A stretch of 64,000 nt of DNA from Mangifera indica (GCF_011075055.1 NC_058155.1:4328001-4392000); one strand, 5' to 3'; numbered from the stretch's first letter, positions 1-12,379 are shown. Numbers and translations: made by a program. Notes: a model not told the origin generated them from the sequence alone.

Positions 1-411
1 GCTAGCCATTTATGTGTTCTTCTGGCTTGTTTATTAATAACAAAGAGATGAACATGCCTACATATATATAGGAAGAGAGTAGTGGCCTGACTTGAGAAAT
101 CAAATTTTAATTAATTTCACTTTCTTGAATTTTCTTCGTTGATAGAGGTTAGCTGTGATGGGGCCATCACTTGTTGAAAAATTATCAAGAAAATTAATTC
201 CTTGGTAGACTTATAAAGCGTTTGCTTGTCTGCGTTGTCGGAAATGTTCAAATACATTTATTGAACTACTCTTTGGTTGTTGTTTCTAAAGGGGATATAT
301 TTCAAAAAGAAAAATATATTGACCAAGTTAAATGAGCGATTCTTTTAGCCAAATAAATACAAAAATTGGTGTTACATAACTAGAGATTGTTGATCAAGTC
401 CTCGTGAGACT
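1..411 (+). repeat. Segmental repeat copy A, part 1
   Basis: This stretch is closely similar to 35391-35790 (copy B). From about position 140 it also resembles 40036-40256 (copy C). Shared landmarks are the gene end, a GGGGCCATCACTTGTTG block and an AATTATCAAGAAAATTAATTC block. Similarity stops near 411, where copy B continues with sequence also present in copy C at about 47620. That places an insertion or replacement here in copy A. Confidence 0.75.
2..37 (+). pseudogene. 3' end of a paralogue of the 35087-35428 small-protein gene (cut by window start)
   Basis: The first 37 bases encode LAIYVFFWLVY followed by TAA. The same residues and stop end the reading frame at 35087-35428, and the DNA after the stop is also shared. 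Only about 11 codons lie inside the window, so whether this paralogue is intact cannot be judged. The shared hydrophobic run suggests a C-terminal membrane segment. No function is assigned. Confidence 0.5.
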
Positions 412-2194
412 GTACAGTTGCCAGATGCATATTTGTACAGTTTTATAGTAATTGGCGGAACCGTACAAGAGATGACTGGTTGAGGATAAGGAGTCAGGGA
501 GAAATTGTATTTTGTGGAAATTTTTATATTGTTGCCGTGTTTGAAGGTGTGGAAATTTTGAATTACCAAACTGCGAACATTTTGTGATCACACTCTACAA
601 TTTTTAGAGAACCTGAATATTCTTATTTCAATTTGATTTGTTTTTTTTTTTTTAAATCTAGGTTCAATTTTTAGTTTCGTCTTCCTTGATTGTCTGAGCC
701 CGGATATTTTTTTTTTAAAGCTGATTTGTTTTTTCATTTGGGTTTGATTTTTTGTTTCTCTGTATTTTGAATATCTCGTCCCTTACATCTCTTGGAGAAT
801 AACTTATACATACAGATCGTGGAATGCGATTTCCAACAGGGCCTTGAAGGGATTTCAAGACTAGAGACTAGATAAATTCTCATCGAAAAAGATTCATGGT
901 GAGCTTGAACTAATCTAAGCAAGAAGCTTAGAACACAATTCAAAGATGGAAATAGGCTATTGTCTAAGCGTGTAGTGAGGAATTAGTTGAGCAAACTTTG
1001 TATGTGTTTGATGTTGATCAATGTCGTTTTGTAACAAACTTTGGTTTGATTTCACGCTAGATTTGAATCTACTAGATGATGTCCCATGAATGTAAACTAG
1101 ATGGAATATGGTTGAACCATGTAAGAATTATTTTGTCCCATTTACTTTTCTAGTTTGCTTTTTCAGTTTGTTAATTATTGTGGTAGTATTATTAATTGAA
1201 GCTCTCTAATCAAACCCATATCATTCATTATTGTGTTATATTTTAATCAATATCATAGCTGACTTTGAATATGTATATTTATGTATATATATAGTAGATC
1301 CAATCAAGTTTAATCTCAGGTTTTCTCAAACTTTGTCCATTTTTTTATCTATGCTTCTTCCTCTTAATGGAATTGCTTTCACAACTCAACCACCCATGAT
1401 GGCTGAAACTAACCATCCATACTGGAAGAATATAATGAGAGCATTTTTAATATCCATCCATGAGAGGTTATGGATATTTGTAATGAATGGTTGGACTTCA
1501 CCTAACATTATTGAAGATGAGATTCCTAACCCTTAACCTGGAGTACTGCTAAATTAGAAGTTACAAACAGGAACTATACATCTATGTATGTCATTTTTTA
1601 TGATACTTTTAAAAATCCAATGAAATTCATCTTTAACTGTGAGAAAACAAAGCATGTTTGAGACAAATTTAGAATAAAAAATAAGGAAACTTAGATTGTT
1701 AAAAAAACTAGACTTAGGAAACTTACAACTAATTTTGATAATCTAATCATGTTTGCCTCCGAATCTTTTTCAAACTTTCATGCCAAACTTTGTGATTTTG
1801 CAGATGATTCTTATGCTTTAGGTAAGGTTTGCTCCAGTCCACCATTGTTCATAAAGTGTTGGATTTTCTCCTAAAAAATTACTTCCAATAGCACCGTTAA
1901 TATAATAAATAGTATCATCAATGGTAGAATTTTAGTTGAATTTGAGTCGGATTGGGTCTAACCTTAACTATATAATTACAAAATAACCTATTTACATGTA
2001 AAATTGAAGATAAATTAAATAAAAAATTATTTGAAGAAAAAATAAATATAAACTAATTAAACTAAACAAATTACTAGAATAAAAAAATAGTGTTAAATAA
2101 TTAATTTATTTTTTTATATTAGCAGTATTTATGTGATTTTCTTATAAAAAATGATTAAATATAACTACCAATTACTGTTAAATATATTATTGAT
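412..2194 (+). mobile_element. Insertion or replacement in copy A containing a copia gag relic
   Basis: This block is absent from the equivalent place in copy B (around 35790-35877). It contains T-rich non-coding DNA to about 1190, then a copia-type gag relic (1385-1860), then AT-rich DNA. I could not find LTRs or a target duplication, so its ends are set only by loss of similarity to copy B. The first 780 bases show nothing else that I can name. Confidence 0.4.
1385..1860 (+). pseudogene. Ty1/copia gag fragment (DUF4219/UBN2-like)
   Basis: The reading frame starts MAETNHPYWKNIMRAFL and continues with LWIFVMNGW, matching the N-terminal gag pattern of plant copia-type elements (Y-x-WK-x2-M-x-FL, then LW-x2-V-x2-GW). 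After a stop near 1534 and a frame change, further gag-like pieces follow. These resemble the 'heEGT-VK-KL-L-FE-M' portion of UBN2 and end in a K-x-L-S-like stretch near 1855. Gag would form the virus-like particle. The copy has several stops and no pol after it, so it is a relic. Similarity was judged by motif only. Confidence 0.5.
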
Positions 2195-2516
2195 ATTTGT
2201 GAATTGTGAATGTTATGTGTTTTAAATAGTTTAATATACTTTTGTTAATAAATGTCCTCTCGTTAAACTTCTCAGTAACATTAATAATATATCTTATGAG
2301 AATTGACAAGTAAGGTTTATACATGTGTTTTAGAAAACAAACAAAACTGCTGATTGAATGTCTAAATTTGCTTTATATCCACTTAATGAGTTGATATTCT
2401 ATCAGGATCAACCAATATTGGAAGAGATCCCTAGCTTTAATGTTTTTATTTATAAGCAACATTGGAAAAGATCATGAAATTATTTTGGGGAGGGTTGGAT
2501 TTTTCAATTCTAATTA

Positions 2517-2578
<62 letters not shown>

Positions 2579-2603
2579 CATAATTATCTAGTTTCATTCT
2601 TAA
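2195..2603 (+). repeat. Segmental repeat copy A, part 2
   Basis: Positions 2195-2250 match 35877-35935 and 47705-47760. Positions 2415-2603 match 35950-36095 and 47780-47925, including the block TTGGGGAGGGTTGGATTT. The 165 bases between (2251-2414) are not in the other copies and look like a further small insertion. The similarity ends exactly at the MULE insertion point and resumes at 19124. Confidence 0.7.
2521..2576. repeat. (AT)n microsatellite
   Basis: An uninterrupted AT dinucleotide run of about 56 bases. Copies B and C have only a short TACATACATATTTGAC stretch here, so the tract expanded in copy A. Confidence 0.95.
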
Positions 2604-2612
2604 ATATATTAT

Positions 2613-2725
2613 TGGGATATTAATTCAATTACCCATATTTTATGGGTAAAAAAAGATTGCCCATAATTTTTTGGCTTAAATGAAAATACTCAAATTATGA
2701 AGGAGTTAAACAAATTTGCCCTTAA
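2613..2725 (+). repeat. MULE left terminal inverted repeat
   Basis: This is imperfectly complementary to 19011-19123. Shared blocks in order are TTAATT, AATTACCC, TTGCCCA, TTAAATGAAAAT and TTTGCCCTT. It is AT-rich and long, as is usual for plant MULEs. Positions 2726-3395 between it and the transposase are AT-rich leader with no recognisable feature. Confidence 0.7.
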
Positions 2726-3399
2726 TATATAGAAAATACCAAAACTACCATTCCTTTATTTTATATAAACCCTTACCCCATAATGCTTTCACATATACAA
2801 TTTTACTCATTAACCAAGTGAGATTTCAAGAGAGAGGAAAAAAGTTAGTGATACTGAGATATTTATACGTATTATAACTCCAAATATTACTTTTATTGTG
2901 TTATATAATAATTTAGAATTGTGTCTAAAAATTAAAATGATAGAAAAATTAGGGGATATTTTGTGATTATAATAATAAGGGGTGAAATGATAATTTAGAA
3001 TAAAGAGTGTTAAAAATATTAGATAATATTTTGGGTTAAAATGATATTTAATGATATAGGGGTAAAGTGATATTTTCTAAAATTAGCATCAAATTATTCG
3101 AGTATATTAATTGTTACAATATGTAGTAAAATTATGAAATAGGTATAATTGTATAATGGAAATATAATCATAAAACTCTAACTTTCTAAAATAATTTAAC
3201 TCAAATCTTTAAATTATATTTTTGATCATGTTATTTATGTTGATTATATTTGTACACTTTCTTAATTTTTATGATATTATCAAATAAATTTGGTTATTAA
3301 AATTGGTCATTGTAGGATTGATCAAAATGACATAATATGCTTAAATTAAATATGAGGGGAATAGATAGAAAGGGGTAAGAATATAATGAAATATGTTTG

Positions 3400-5002
3400 A
3401 GATAATAGAAAATTGATTAAAATTACAGAGCACATAACATTCAAGGGATTAATCCAAATGGTAAGTGAAAGGTGTAACATAGATCAAAGGGTAAACAACA
3501 TTTCAATAAGTATGAGACCAAGCTATCTTGACGATGACATCCCTATTGAAATCTCAAATGATGAAGACGTTGAAGTTTTTTATGGTCTATCTAATCTCTT
3601 TAAAAAATGTGTTTGAGTTTTTGTAAAAACTACATTTAATAATGATGATTATGAGGTTCAATAGACAGATGAGAGTTTACAAGTAGGTGAGTTGAGTAAT
3701 TATCTGCAAGATCATGACGATGGTTTATGAGAGGTTCAAAATGTTAAGATCAATTTGAAACAAAAATTTTCTGAGGAAGACTTTGCATATTTAAATGATG
3801 TTTAGGCTGATGTATTGTATAGTGTAGAAGAATTTGTTTATGGCAACAAAGAGAAATTTCTAGATTAGAGTGAATTTAATGGAAAGGTTATACATGATAT
3901 TCCTCTAGAAGAATCAAAATTCAAGGAGAAGACATATGTTAACTTTGATACCAAAGGTATAAGCAATTTCTTGCATGTAAATCCTCTGTATGTATCATTA
4001 GAAATGTAAGTCCTGATGTCGAGAATGTTTGTATTGACGCATTTCATTGGTTACCCAAATATTCTGATCAGCCATTTACATCCACATCCATAAGCTGAGG
4101 AGTGCAGAGAGATGGTGATTCTCTTAAAATTGGTACATTATTCCAAAGTAAAAAACATGTCATTGATGCAATAACTCAAGATGCTCTTGAGAAGGGATAT
4201 CAATTTAAAGTGTGCAAGTTAAACATAATTAGATGAGAGGTTAAATGTTGCCATGAGCAATGTAAATGATGTGCATGGGCAAACAAAGTATGAGACAGTG
4301 ACAATTTCGAACTACATTGTTTAGGTAGCCATCACACATGTTTTAGAGATCAGATAATGACACATTATAAGCAAGCTGGGGCTTGAGCTTTAGGCCAAAA
4401 TTTGAGGATAAGATTTATATTGGTTAATCATGTGTATCTACTTAAGGAGATCATTATGGACATCGTCAACTGGTATTAAATTGATACATAATATGTACAA
4501 GCATGATGAGCAAGAATTTGGACATTACAAGCATTAAGGGACACACCAAAAGAGTCATTTATGTTGCTATTGGAATATTATTTACAATTTAGTGTGTTAT
4601 AATCCAAGGAGTGTAACACATATACTAATGGATGAACATAAATGATTTAAGTACTTTTACATGGCAGCAAGTTGTAGTATCCATGGATTCCAATAACAAA
4701 TTGACCCGGTAATTTGTATTGACACTACCTTTTGAATGGGTAGATATCTAGGTAAATTATTTATCGTTGTTGCATTAAATGATAATAATCAGATATACCC
4801 ACTGGCTTTTAGCATTGGCCATAGGGAAGATCATGACATATGGTATTGGTTTTTAACAAAGTTAAAAGATTGTATTGGTGAGATACCTTATTTGGCAATA
4901 AGTTTAGATCAGCATGTCAATATCCTCTTTGTAATGGTTGAAGTCTTCCTAGATGTGCACCATGGATGTTGTTTTCATCACCTTCACTGTAACAAGTCGT
5001 AA
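3400..5002 (+). pseudogene. MULE (MuDR-type) transposase relic
   Basis: Three parts of a plant MULE transposase appear in order. At 3413-3616 is the PB1-like N-terminal segment, with DDDIPIEISNDEDVEVFY near its end. At about 4120-4370 is a MuDR DNA-binding-like segment containing FQSKKHVIDAI and a Cys/His cluster ending in LHCLGSHHTC. At 4715-5002 is the start of the transposase core, with CIDTTF, then YLGKLFIVVALNDNNQ and YPLAFS, and later ISLDQH. The two Asp motifs of the DDE core are visible. The third acidic residue and the SWIM zinc finger are missing because the gene stops at a junction with the opposing protease gene near 4995-5002. Several stops and frame changes make it inactive. Confidence 0.75.
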
Positions 5003-7164
5003 ATCGTGATCTTTCATTCAAAATCTATGACACCTACCACCCAATGCGTATTATCAAAGTTTATTGGAATAAAAATCTATACATATTGACAAAATACATT
5101 TAAGATACCTTACTTGAATGGTAATTAATTAATTAATCCTTATATGGTAATTGATTATCGAATTCGTACCTTGTTTACCACAACCCAAGGTTTCAAATAT
5201 AAGTTGACAGGATAATCTGCATCGACCAATCATGTGATAAATGGCGGAAACTTGTAATTATCTTGATCTTCCATCCACACGCCATACTCATGTGGGATAT
5301 ACACAACAAAACAAGTCATGACTATCATCCAATTTTGATAGACCTCCTCTAAAACATCATACTATCACCAATATAGTAATCCTAAAACAAAAATCCACGT
5401 GTTGTAAAAATGGATAATAAAACATTATCATGCAACTCTATGGTGATTTATATTAACAAACTAAATTAATAGACAAAGTCAACTGACATCATTAGACAAC
5501 CATCCTAATGTGTCTATGGCTATACCCCAAAAAGAAATTTTGCTCCTCATTCTGATGTCATACACCTTTCTTTTCTTGAAGAGGTCAGGTTCATCATACC
5601 ATTTTTTGAAAGCTTTCCTGTGCTTGATCATTGATAATCACAGTGTATGCCTTGCCCGTTGGACCCTTGGTTTCAATGGGTTTGTGTATGAGTTATGGAT
5701 GAATGAACCTTTCTTTACAAGTTGACCACAAAGTGTGCAAAAATACAATTAAAAAACAATAATATGTCATTTAAAATTATATTAACAATTGACGTTTCCA
5801 ATTCTGTTTACATACCTTCTGTAGGGTAAGAGTCATAGTTGGGGAATTCTCAAAAGAGGTTAGATTGACTACATTAAACTTCTAGACCCGTTAATGTTAG
5901 GAATTATAAATAATAAATAAATAATAGACTTCTTATTTATTGAAGTAGAATGAAAACCTTAATGAAATTTGTATACCTTGATTACCTCTCCCTGTGATGG
6001 GATTTGAACCACCTTATGATCTTGAAAGACAATATCAACCACCTCGTCACATTGAAAGGTAATGTCAACCATCTGTTTACCTTTGCTTGGGGTGTTGAGA
6101 TAGAACCATTAGATATCTTGTAGTAACGACAAATAAAAAATAAATGAACACATTTGATTAACCTAAAAACCAATCAAATCACTAATAACTTACCTCAACC
6201 ATTGAAGTAACATCATCCTGCTCATTAAATTACAATTAAGCAAATTTTGTCTAAGTAAACTTTGTTACCTTATTCATATTTTAATAAATAACAAATAATT
6301 ACTTATCACATCTTCAGAGAAGATAGTTTGGATAGTGTCCCATCCCCATATGTCTCTTGTATGCCACCTCAACATGCTTGGAGATCTTGAAATTGGTGTG
6401 ATATCCACCAATCGATGTAATATGTCTAACATCTCATATATCCAAAACTGTAATTTTAACTTAAATGTGTTACTCTAAAAAGTTACAATCATATTAAATC
6501 GTTTTTATTTTAATCATAAAGTTTTTTTTAATTACTAAATGGTACAATTACCTAGAAAACTAGTGGGAACCACATGATACCATATTGATTCAGTCATTTA
6601 ATGGATATTGAAATGTACTTCTGTTTGATGCCATACACAAGATCTAATATATATATTTCGATGGGCATAAGTCTGTGACGTACATTAAACTCGAGTCATG
6701 TTTTTAGTAGAAGGCTTAGAGGGAGAACAACACTGATGCAGTAAAGTTGGTCTTATTGTATTATCTTCACCTAGGGTTATTGGGAAGTGATTTTAGGAAA
6801 ACAATCCCCCAAAAGATATTACAATTGGTTAATCATCTTGATGGATTCAATATATACTCGTGAATAGTACAAGTGTGGCATATGTATATCATTCGATTTG
6901 TGACAACATCACCTAAGAGTGTATGAAGTTTGATCTTGTCAAGAATAAGGAAAACCTCATGAAATAAAGCTTGTCATGATGACGAACTGTACAATTTAAA
7001 CCTAGTGTCAATCTCATTAACTTTAAATCACAACTCATCCCTCGAGTTTACCTTGTTTACCTCTCTTAGGATGAAAGAGTATATCAACACTCCACTAAAC
7101 CTACTATCCTTAAAGTCACGCAAATGGCTAAAACATATACCTGAAACATTTTTAACTATGTCTT
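4995..7164 (-). pseudogene. Ulp1/C48 protease-like gene, 3' portion, carried by the MULE
   Basis: Reading the minus strand, three parts are seen. Near 7164-6980 is an N-terminal-domain-like stretch with FSGVLIYSFILREVN and DELWFKVNEIDTRF (a stop sits in the Trp position), resembling the DUF1985-type domain of plant transposon-borne Ulp1 genes. A linker at about 6100-5985 reads KQMVDITFQCDEVVDIVF. Near 5640-5490, KKWYDEPDLFKKRKVYDIR precedes ISFWGIAIDTLGWLSND. At about 5090-4995, FIPINFDNTHWVVGVIDFE then ITIYDLL matches the His-Trp and Asp motifs of C48 cysteine proteases, which cleave SUMO or similar modifiers. The catalytic Cys would lie beyond the truncation. Stops throughout mark a pseudogene. 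Confidence 0.6.
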
Positions 7165-9196
7165 TATAACATCCACATGTATGCTTGAGGTTGTTTTGGT
7201 CTTTTTAGTATTTTTCTTATATGAGATTGTGCTTGAGAAGCTATTATGTGAATTATGGCATGCACGATTGTCTATGAGAGGCTACACACCCATCATGATA
7301 TGACAGAGAGGGCAAAATGGTCTTTTCACATATTGCAAGAATTGGTCAAAATTGGTCAAGATGCATGGCTATGTAAGTAAAGTACACGGTTGTGTCTAGT
7401 TAATAAATTTTGAATTTTGGGATAATGATACATTCTGTGAAAATCACGCACAATAGTTTTAATGTTTCATAATTGGTGTACACGTCTGTGTGTCTAGCAT
7501 ACGTGCCCATGTATGTCTGATTAACTTGAAAATAAAAATGCTTGTAAAATGTACAACACTCACTTTTACTGTAAATTCCTTTCAACCAAATAAAAGAAAA
7601 GGGAGTATTGGAGAGTGCTAGAGCCACATCTTGCTAAAAGAGAAACCTTTAGAGTTGTTTCAAGCCACGAGAAGACTATTACCATTATCACACCAAGGTA
7701 AGTAGATGGATTTCTTCTTTAAATGGTTTGTGTTTTTGCTATCACGGTTTGAGATTAAAATTGTTGTATGGATTAATGATTATCTTTGTGATGTTGTAAG
7801 TATGATATTGGTGATATGGAGAAATAATAAGACTTTGTTAAAAAAGATTATTTTAATTTGAATTTTGTTCATGTATTGGATTGTGGATGAGATGATTGTG
7901 AGTATGGTTTTGATTAATAGTTATTGTAAAGCATCTTAGTAATTGTATGTAATGGATCTAGTGTATATACTCAAAAGCTTTCGCATCTTAAAGAAGAGAA
8001 AAAAAAGTTTGTAGTTTTAATGATTGTAACATCCAAATCCAGGTGTGTTAGTAAACTCCACTTCCAAAATTACCCCTAGAGTTGATTTTATAACTTGTTG
8101 TGTAAAGAAATTTCAAAAGAATTATAGAAAACTACTAAATGAGCAATATTTTTCAAAGGGGGTAAAATGGTCATTTTATAAAGATTCAAGGGACAAAGTG
8201 GGAAGTAAAATTGAATAGCACACTTGAAATTATATGGTGGTGCTAAGGGTTTTTGATAATTGGCTAAGGATAAAATAGTAATTTATGGAAAAAGTTAAGG
8301 GCAAAATAGTCCAAAAGGCTTATAAAATATATATCCTATTCATTCTCTTCATCAATTGCCGAGAACTCCATTATTATTTTAGCTAAAGCTTCCCTTAACC
8401 AAAATTCATCCAAAAACCTAGCTAAACCACCTAATTTCTAGTGCCTCCAGTTATAGAAAGTATAGATCTGTCAATTCTGATCAGTTCTAAGGTAAGAAAT
8501 TTAATTTTTAAGATATGTCAAGTTTAGGGTTTTGATAGATGATCATATTTTTGGTTGATTAAGGTTGCCAGAAAGAAGAAAAGAAGGTGAATAAGCTTAA
8601 ATCACCAAATTAGCAAAGAAAAGGTAAGAATTTCATACTTTACATACTTGAAGTAAATTTGAGTTAGACTATTTAAATAACCTTTACTTATATAAGTGTG
8701 TAAGGTATTAGAATTAAGGTGATTTATGCTTAAAAGGATAAAGAAATTCATTCAGATTCATGATATAATTTTTGGCCATAAGGGTAAAAAGGTAAATTTT
8801 GGCCATAAGGGCAAAAATATCATTTTATGTGATATAGGTTAATTTTGCTTAATTATGTGCATAATATGTGTAATAACCCTTATATTAAGCCTACATTGTA
8901 TATTTTAAAATTAATTAAATGTATGAGATATATAAATGCATGAGAGGAGAATATGATGTTTGATAAGAAATGAAAAGAATAAGGGAAAACAATGAATGGG
9001 TATATCTTATATTATGATTATATATGCATACATGAGGAATCATAACATATGCATGATTTAGAAAAAAAAAAATAAAGGAAGAGGGAAAATATTTTCTAAG
9101 TCATGCATGCTTTCAGAAAATGGAAAATAAGTATTTTTGGTTTTATAATGACTCATATAGTACAAGAAAGCAGAAAACATACTTAAAATCCTTACA

Positions 9197-9425
9197 CGTG
9201 AGCTGTACTGTATGGACAGCAAAGAAAATAATCGGTTGTACTGTGTGGATAACCAGCTGTACTGTATGGACAGTAAAGAAAAAATATCAGCTGTACTGTG
9301 TGGACAACAAAGAAAAAATATCAGCTGTATTGTGTGGACAGCAAAAGAAAAATATCAGTTGTACTGTGTGGACAGCAAAAGAAAAATATCAGTTGTACTG
9401 TGTGGACAACAAAGAAAAAAATATG
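9197..9425. repeat. 34-bp minisatellite, about 6.5 copies
   Basis: A unit of about 34 bp (core TGTACTGTGTGGACA, then CAAAGAAAAAATATC) is repeated in tandem, with one truncated copy near 9235-9254. Because 34 is not a multiple of 3, successive units are read in all three frames. This explains the overlapping repetitive open frames here; I do not regard them as genes. Confidence 0.9.
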
Positions 9426-9944
9426 CGTGTAAGAGAGAATTATACTTTGTATGGTGACTGCAAGTACTGTCATATGTAGTCTAGACCGGTCAATGAGAAA
9501 GGGAGAGAAACAAATTAATAAATATTTTATGAAAGTCATTTGCATTAGAATTATGCATATAAGCCTGTGTGGCTGATAAAGAGTTGAGAAAGATGTACGA
9601 TCAGAAAATAGAAATGTCATGACACTCATACATGCATAAATCATAACGAGTAAATCATATCTATATAGTAAGGAAATGAATAAACGTGTGAAAGAAAAGA
9701 ATTATGATATGTGTTAAATGCGTGTTCTGTCACTTATTTTGTGGTAAATAGCTCAAACACGCTGAGTATGGAAAAGATTAGTATTGGTATAAAATACTTT
9801 GAGTATTGAGTATGATTTTCTTATTGAGCCATAGTCGCTCACTCCGTTTAATTTAATATTTTACAGGTAAAGAAATGCAGCAAAGGTTCCCGGGGAGCAC
9901 TAGTGAGACATGAGGCTGAGGGATGAAGGCACTATATTGTTGTT

Positions 9945-10033
9945 GATTTATATATTTTGATGTATATGTAAATATATGCATATATATATATATATGTTGT
10001 TGATTTATATATTTTGATGTATATGTAAATATA

Positions 10034-10127
<94 letters not shown>
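9945..10127. repeat. Tandem duplication followed by long (AT)n tract
   Basis: A ~55-bp unit beginning TTGTTGATTTATATATTTTG occurs twice (9940-9994 and 9995-10049), and the second copy runs into an AT dinucleotide tract of about 90 bases ending near 10127. Confidence 0.9.
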
Positions 10128-10128
<1 letters not shown>

Positions 10129-10889
10129 TTGATGTAGATTTAGTGGATATGTATATATTTTGTTTCCTATATCTATATATATATATGATTTTATATAGCT
10201 ATATCTATATATGTATATATATATGGCTAGTTATGAAAATTGTTTGTAAAGTTCTGTGGGTGATAATTTTTGTAATGATTATTATTATGTACTTATTGTA
10301 GTAATTGTGATTAAGTTGATGAAAATCTAGTCGGTTGGTAGGACTGGTTTGTGTGAATTGTTAATTGGGAGTGTTACAGGGCATAATTAAAAAGAGAAAA
10401 AATTCCCCGGGCCCTCTAAAATAGGGAAACTCATGCCATTTCTCTGTAACACACCCAATGGTTAGGAGAGGTTACAATGATCATGTTGGGAGTATTAGTG
10501 AGAAAATTAAACATGCTTATCGTAGGAATTTGGTGCATCTAGTTGATGATTTAAGTTATATTGGTTGGGAATTGGTAGGCTGGTATAATGTTGCAAATAA
10601 GGATAGTGGTGTTTGATAACTTGGAAGATGAATGAACCAGAGACAAAATTTTGGAAATTCCTTGACACACGCCCCGTGTGTCTTCAGGGAAATTCTACTT
10701 ATATAGGTTAAAGACACGAGAGTATGGAATTATGAATGGATACATGCTTGTGTGGTATGGGACACTTTTGGGATTATGGGACCATTTTCATTGTATTGCA
10801 TTTAATAACTGTTATAGTATATCATGGAAGTTTATTAGGGGTGCATATTCCAAATAGAGGTAAATGCCCAAAGAGAGGTGTTACTTTTA

Positions 10890-10902
10890 TGGTACTAGAG
10901 CA
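10890..10902 (+). other. Primer binding site (initiator Met-tRNA type)
   Basis: TGGTACTAGAGCA starts 4 bases after the 5' LTR end. It differs by two changes from the TGGTATCAGAGCA primer site common in plant LTR elements. Position and sequence together fix the LTR/internal boundary. From 10903 to about 11385 is the untranslated leader and decayed gag start, with nothing recognisable. Confidence 0.7.
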
Positions 10903-11385
10903 TGATTTGAGGAACCTAAAAGTGATTTCATATAAACATAATCATTTGAAGCCCCTTATATAATGTCGACACCTCTCATTTGCCAATTGTTATAAGCAAA
11001 GTTCTAACCTATATTTAAGTAGTATTATTTACAATTGAGGTTATATGTGCTTGATTTCAAGATAAGAAGATCCAAGATATTTGTAAGTAATGATGAGGCT
11101 AATGAGGTTCTATTTCTAGAGGAAAACTAGGGTAAAGCTCAAGGACCTATGTCGGGTGTAGCTGTAATGCCTTGTATAGATGATAAACATATCCAAAAGA
11201 TTGTGTAAGAGGTCATCTAAGCTAATTATAAGGCTTTTAAAAGTTTGAGACACTTGAGATAACCACTACTATTGGCTAAGTAGCACCCCTTACATATGAC
11301 ATGTTACCTAACAAGAGATAGTAGGTGAGGGTTTACCAAGATAGGGCTAGCAAAAGGATACATGGGCCAAATTCACCTTATTTAT

Positions 11386-12260
11386 AGCCTAGCAAGTAGG
11401 TATAACCCTATAAAGTTTTATGGGACAAACAAAGATGCCATGTCAGTTGAGGACTGGGTAATGGTCATAGAATAGATCATGAAGATGTTTGAGATGTCAG
11501 TCCTAGAAAAGATCTAATATGCTAGTTACTTGATAAGGGTTAATACCAAGGTATGGTGGAGAGCCTTTAGGGGTACCAAATAGACTGATATTATAACATG
11601 GGCTGATTTTAGAGAGGCCATTGAGAAAGAGTTTTTGGGAGCTGATATGTTTATGTTAAGGCACAAGAGTACCTTTGATTTAGACAAGAGGACATGATAG
11701 TCAAATGGTCCTTTACCAAGCTGAATTCCTTAGCTTGATATACCTTAGGTGTGGCCAACACTAATAATGAAAAAACAGAGATCTTTGTTAATAGGTTCAG
11801 AACCGACATTGATAAGGATGTATTGATGGGAGATAACCTTCCCAAATCCTATACAGAAGAAGTAGGCAAAACTTAGCAATCAAAGGCCATAAGATTAAGA
11901 ACGGCTAAAAAGAAAAGATAAGGATACAAATGTACCCCTCAAACTTAGAGTTATGAGCTATATGACTTTGGGAGTAACTATGTAGAAAGCAACCGTGATA
12001 GTTATGACATCAAAGACAATGAAAACAGTTAGGGTAAGAAAAGTTTCTAGTCTTAAAGTTCCAAGAAGGGCTGAAAGAGTAAGAGATTAAGGCGTAAGGA
12101 ATGACCTAGGTGAGAAGAGCTACTCAGACAAGAGAAGATCCCTACATGTCAGAGATATGGTTATAGACACACTAGTGAGTGTGCATCTACTAAGAAGATT
12201 TGTTTCAATTATAAATAACCAAGACATTTTGATCGAAAATGTATTACAGTAGCAACAACA
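11386..12260 (+). pseudogene. Gypsy gag relic with two damaged zinc knuckles
   Basis: The translation shows the gag pattern FYGTNKDAMSVEDWV, then KVWWRAFRG and ITWADFREAIEKEFLGA, typical of gypsy capsid. At about 12146-12236 are two CCHC-like zinc knuckles, CQRYGYRHTSEC and a second starting CFNY with RHFDRKC after it. In both the second Cys is Tyr. Several TAG or TGA stops replace expected Gln, Trp or Arg codons. Gag would have packaged element RNA; this copy cannot. Confidence 0.7.
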
Positions 12261-12379
12261 CCAACCCCGGTAAGACAAACAGTCGAGGGAAAAAGATAGG
12301 CTAAGGTTTATGTGGCTACTTAGACTCAGGCTGAGGACAACCCATCTATTATGACTAGTTAGTTAATTTTCTATTCTTG

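Larger units (their letters stand above)
8025..10476. mobile_element. Probable solo LTR or small LTR element inserted in the 5' LTR
   Basis: The block begins TGTAACATCC and ends GTTACA, and is flanked on both sides by ATGAT (8020-8024 and 10477-10481), a perfect 5-bp target duplication. It is absent from the equivalent site of the 3' LTR near 16510. Near its end are a second GGGAGTGTTACA (to 10379) and a TGTAACACACCC (10445). The block could therefore be one solo LTR ending at 10476, or an LTR plus a shrunken internal remnant. A TTATTGAGCC...TTTTACAGGTAAAG motif at about 9813-9873 resembles the 3' part of Tekay LTRs. It has no coding potential. Confidence 0.7.
7165..10885 (+). repeat. 5' LTR of the Tekay-type element (split and internally deleted)
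   Basis: Positions 7165-8024 match 15664-16510 and positions 10482-10885 match parts of 16515-18007. Two differences stand out. The segment 8025-10476 is an inserted element. Near 10766 the LTR jumps from sequence equivalent to about 16783 to sequence equivalent to about 17871, a 1.1-kb deletion relative to the 3' LTR. The start is TATAAC rather than the expected TGTAAC. The long ORFs in it are spurious. Confidence 0.75.

Noticed and set aside
9120..9644. Repetitive Cys/Trp-containing frames of 81-119 codons
   Set aside because: Overlapping frames of one 34-bp minisatellite inside an LTR-like insertion.
8025..10476. Autonomous retrotransposon
   Set aside because: No gag or pol motif in any frame, so it is called a solo LTR or remnant.
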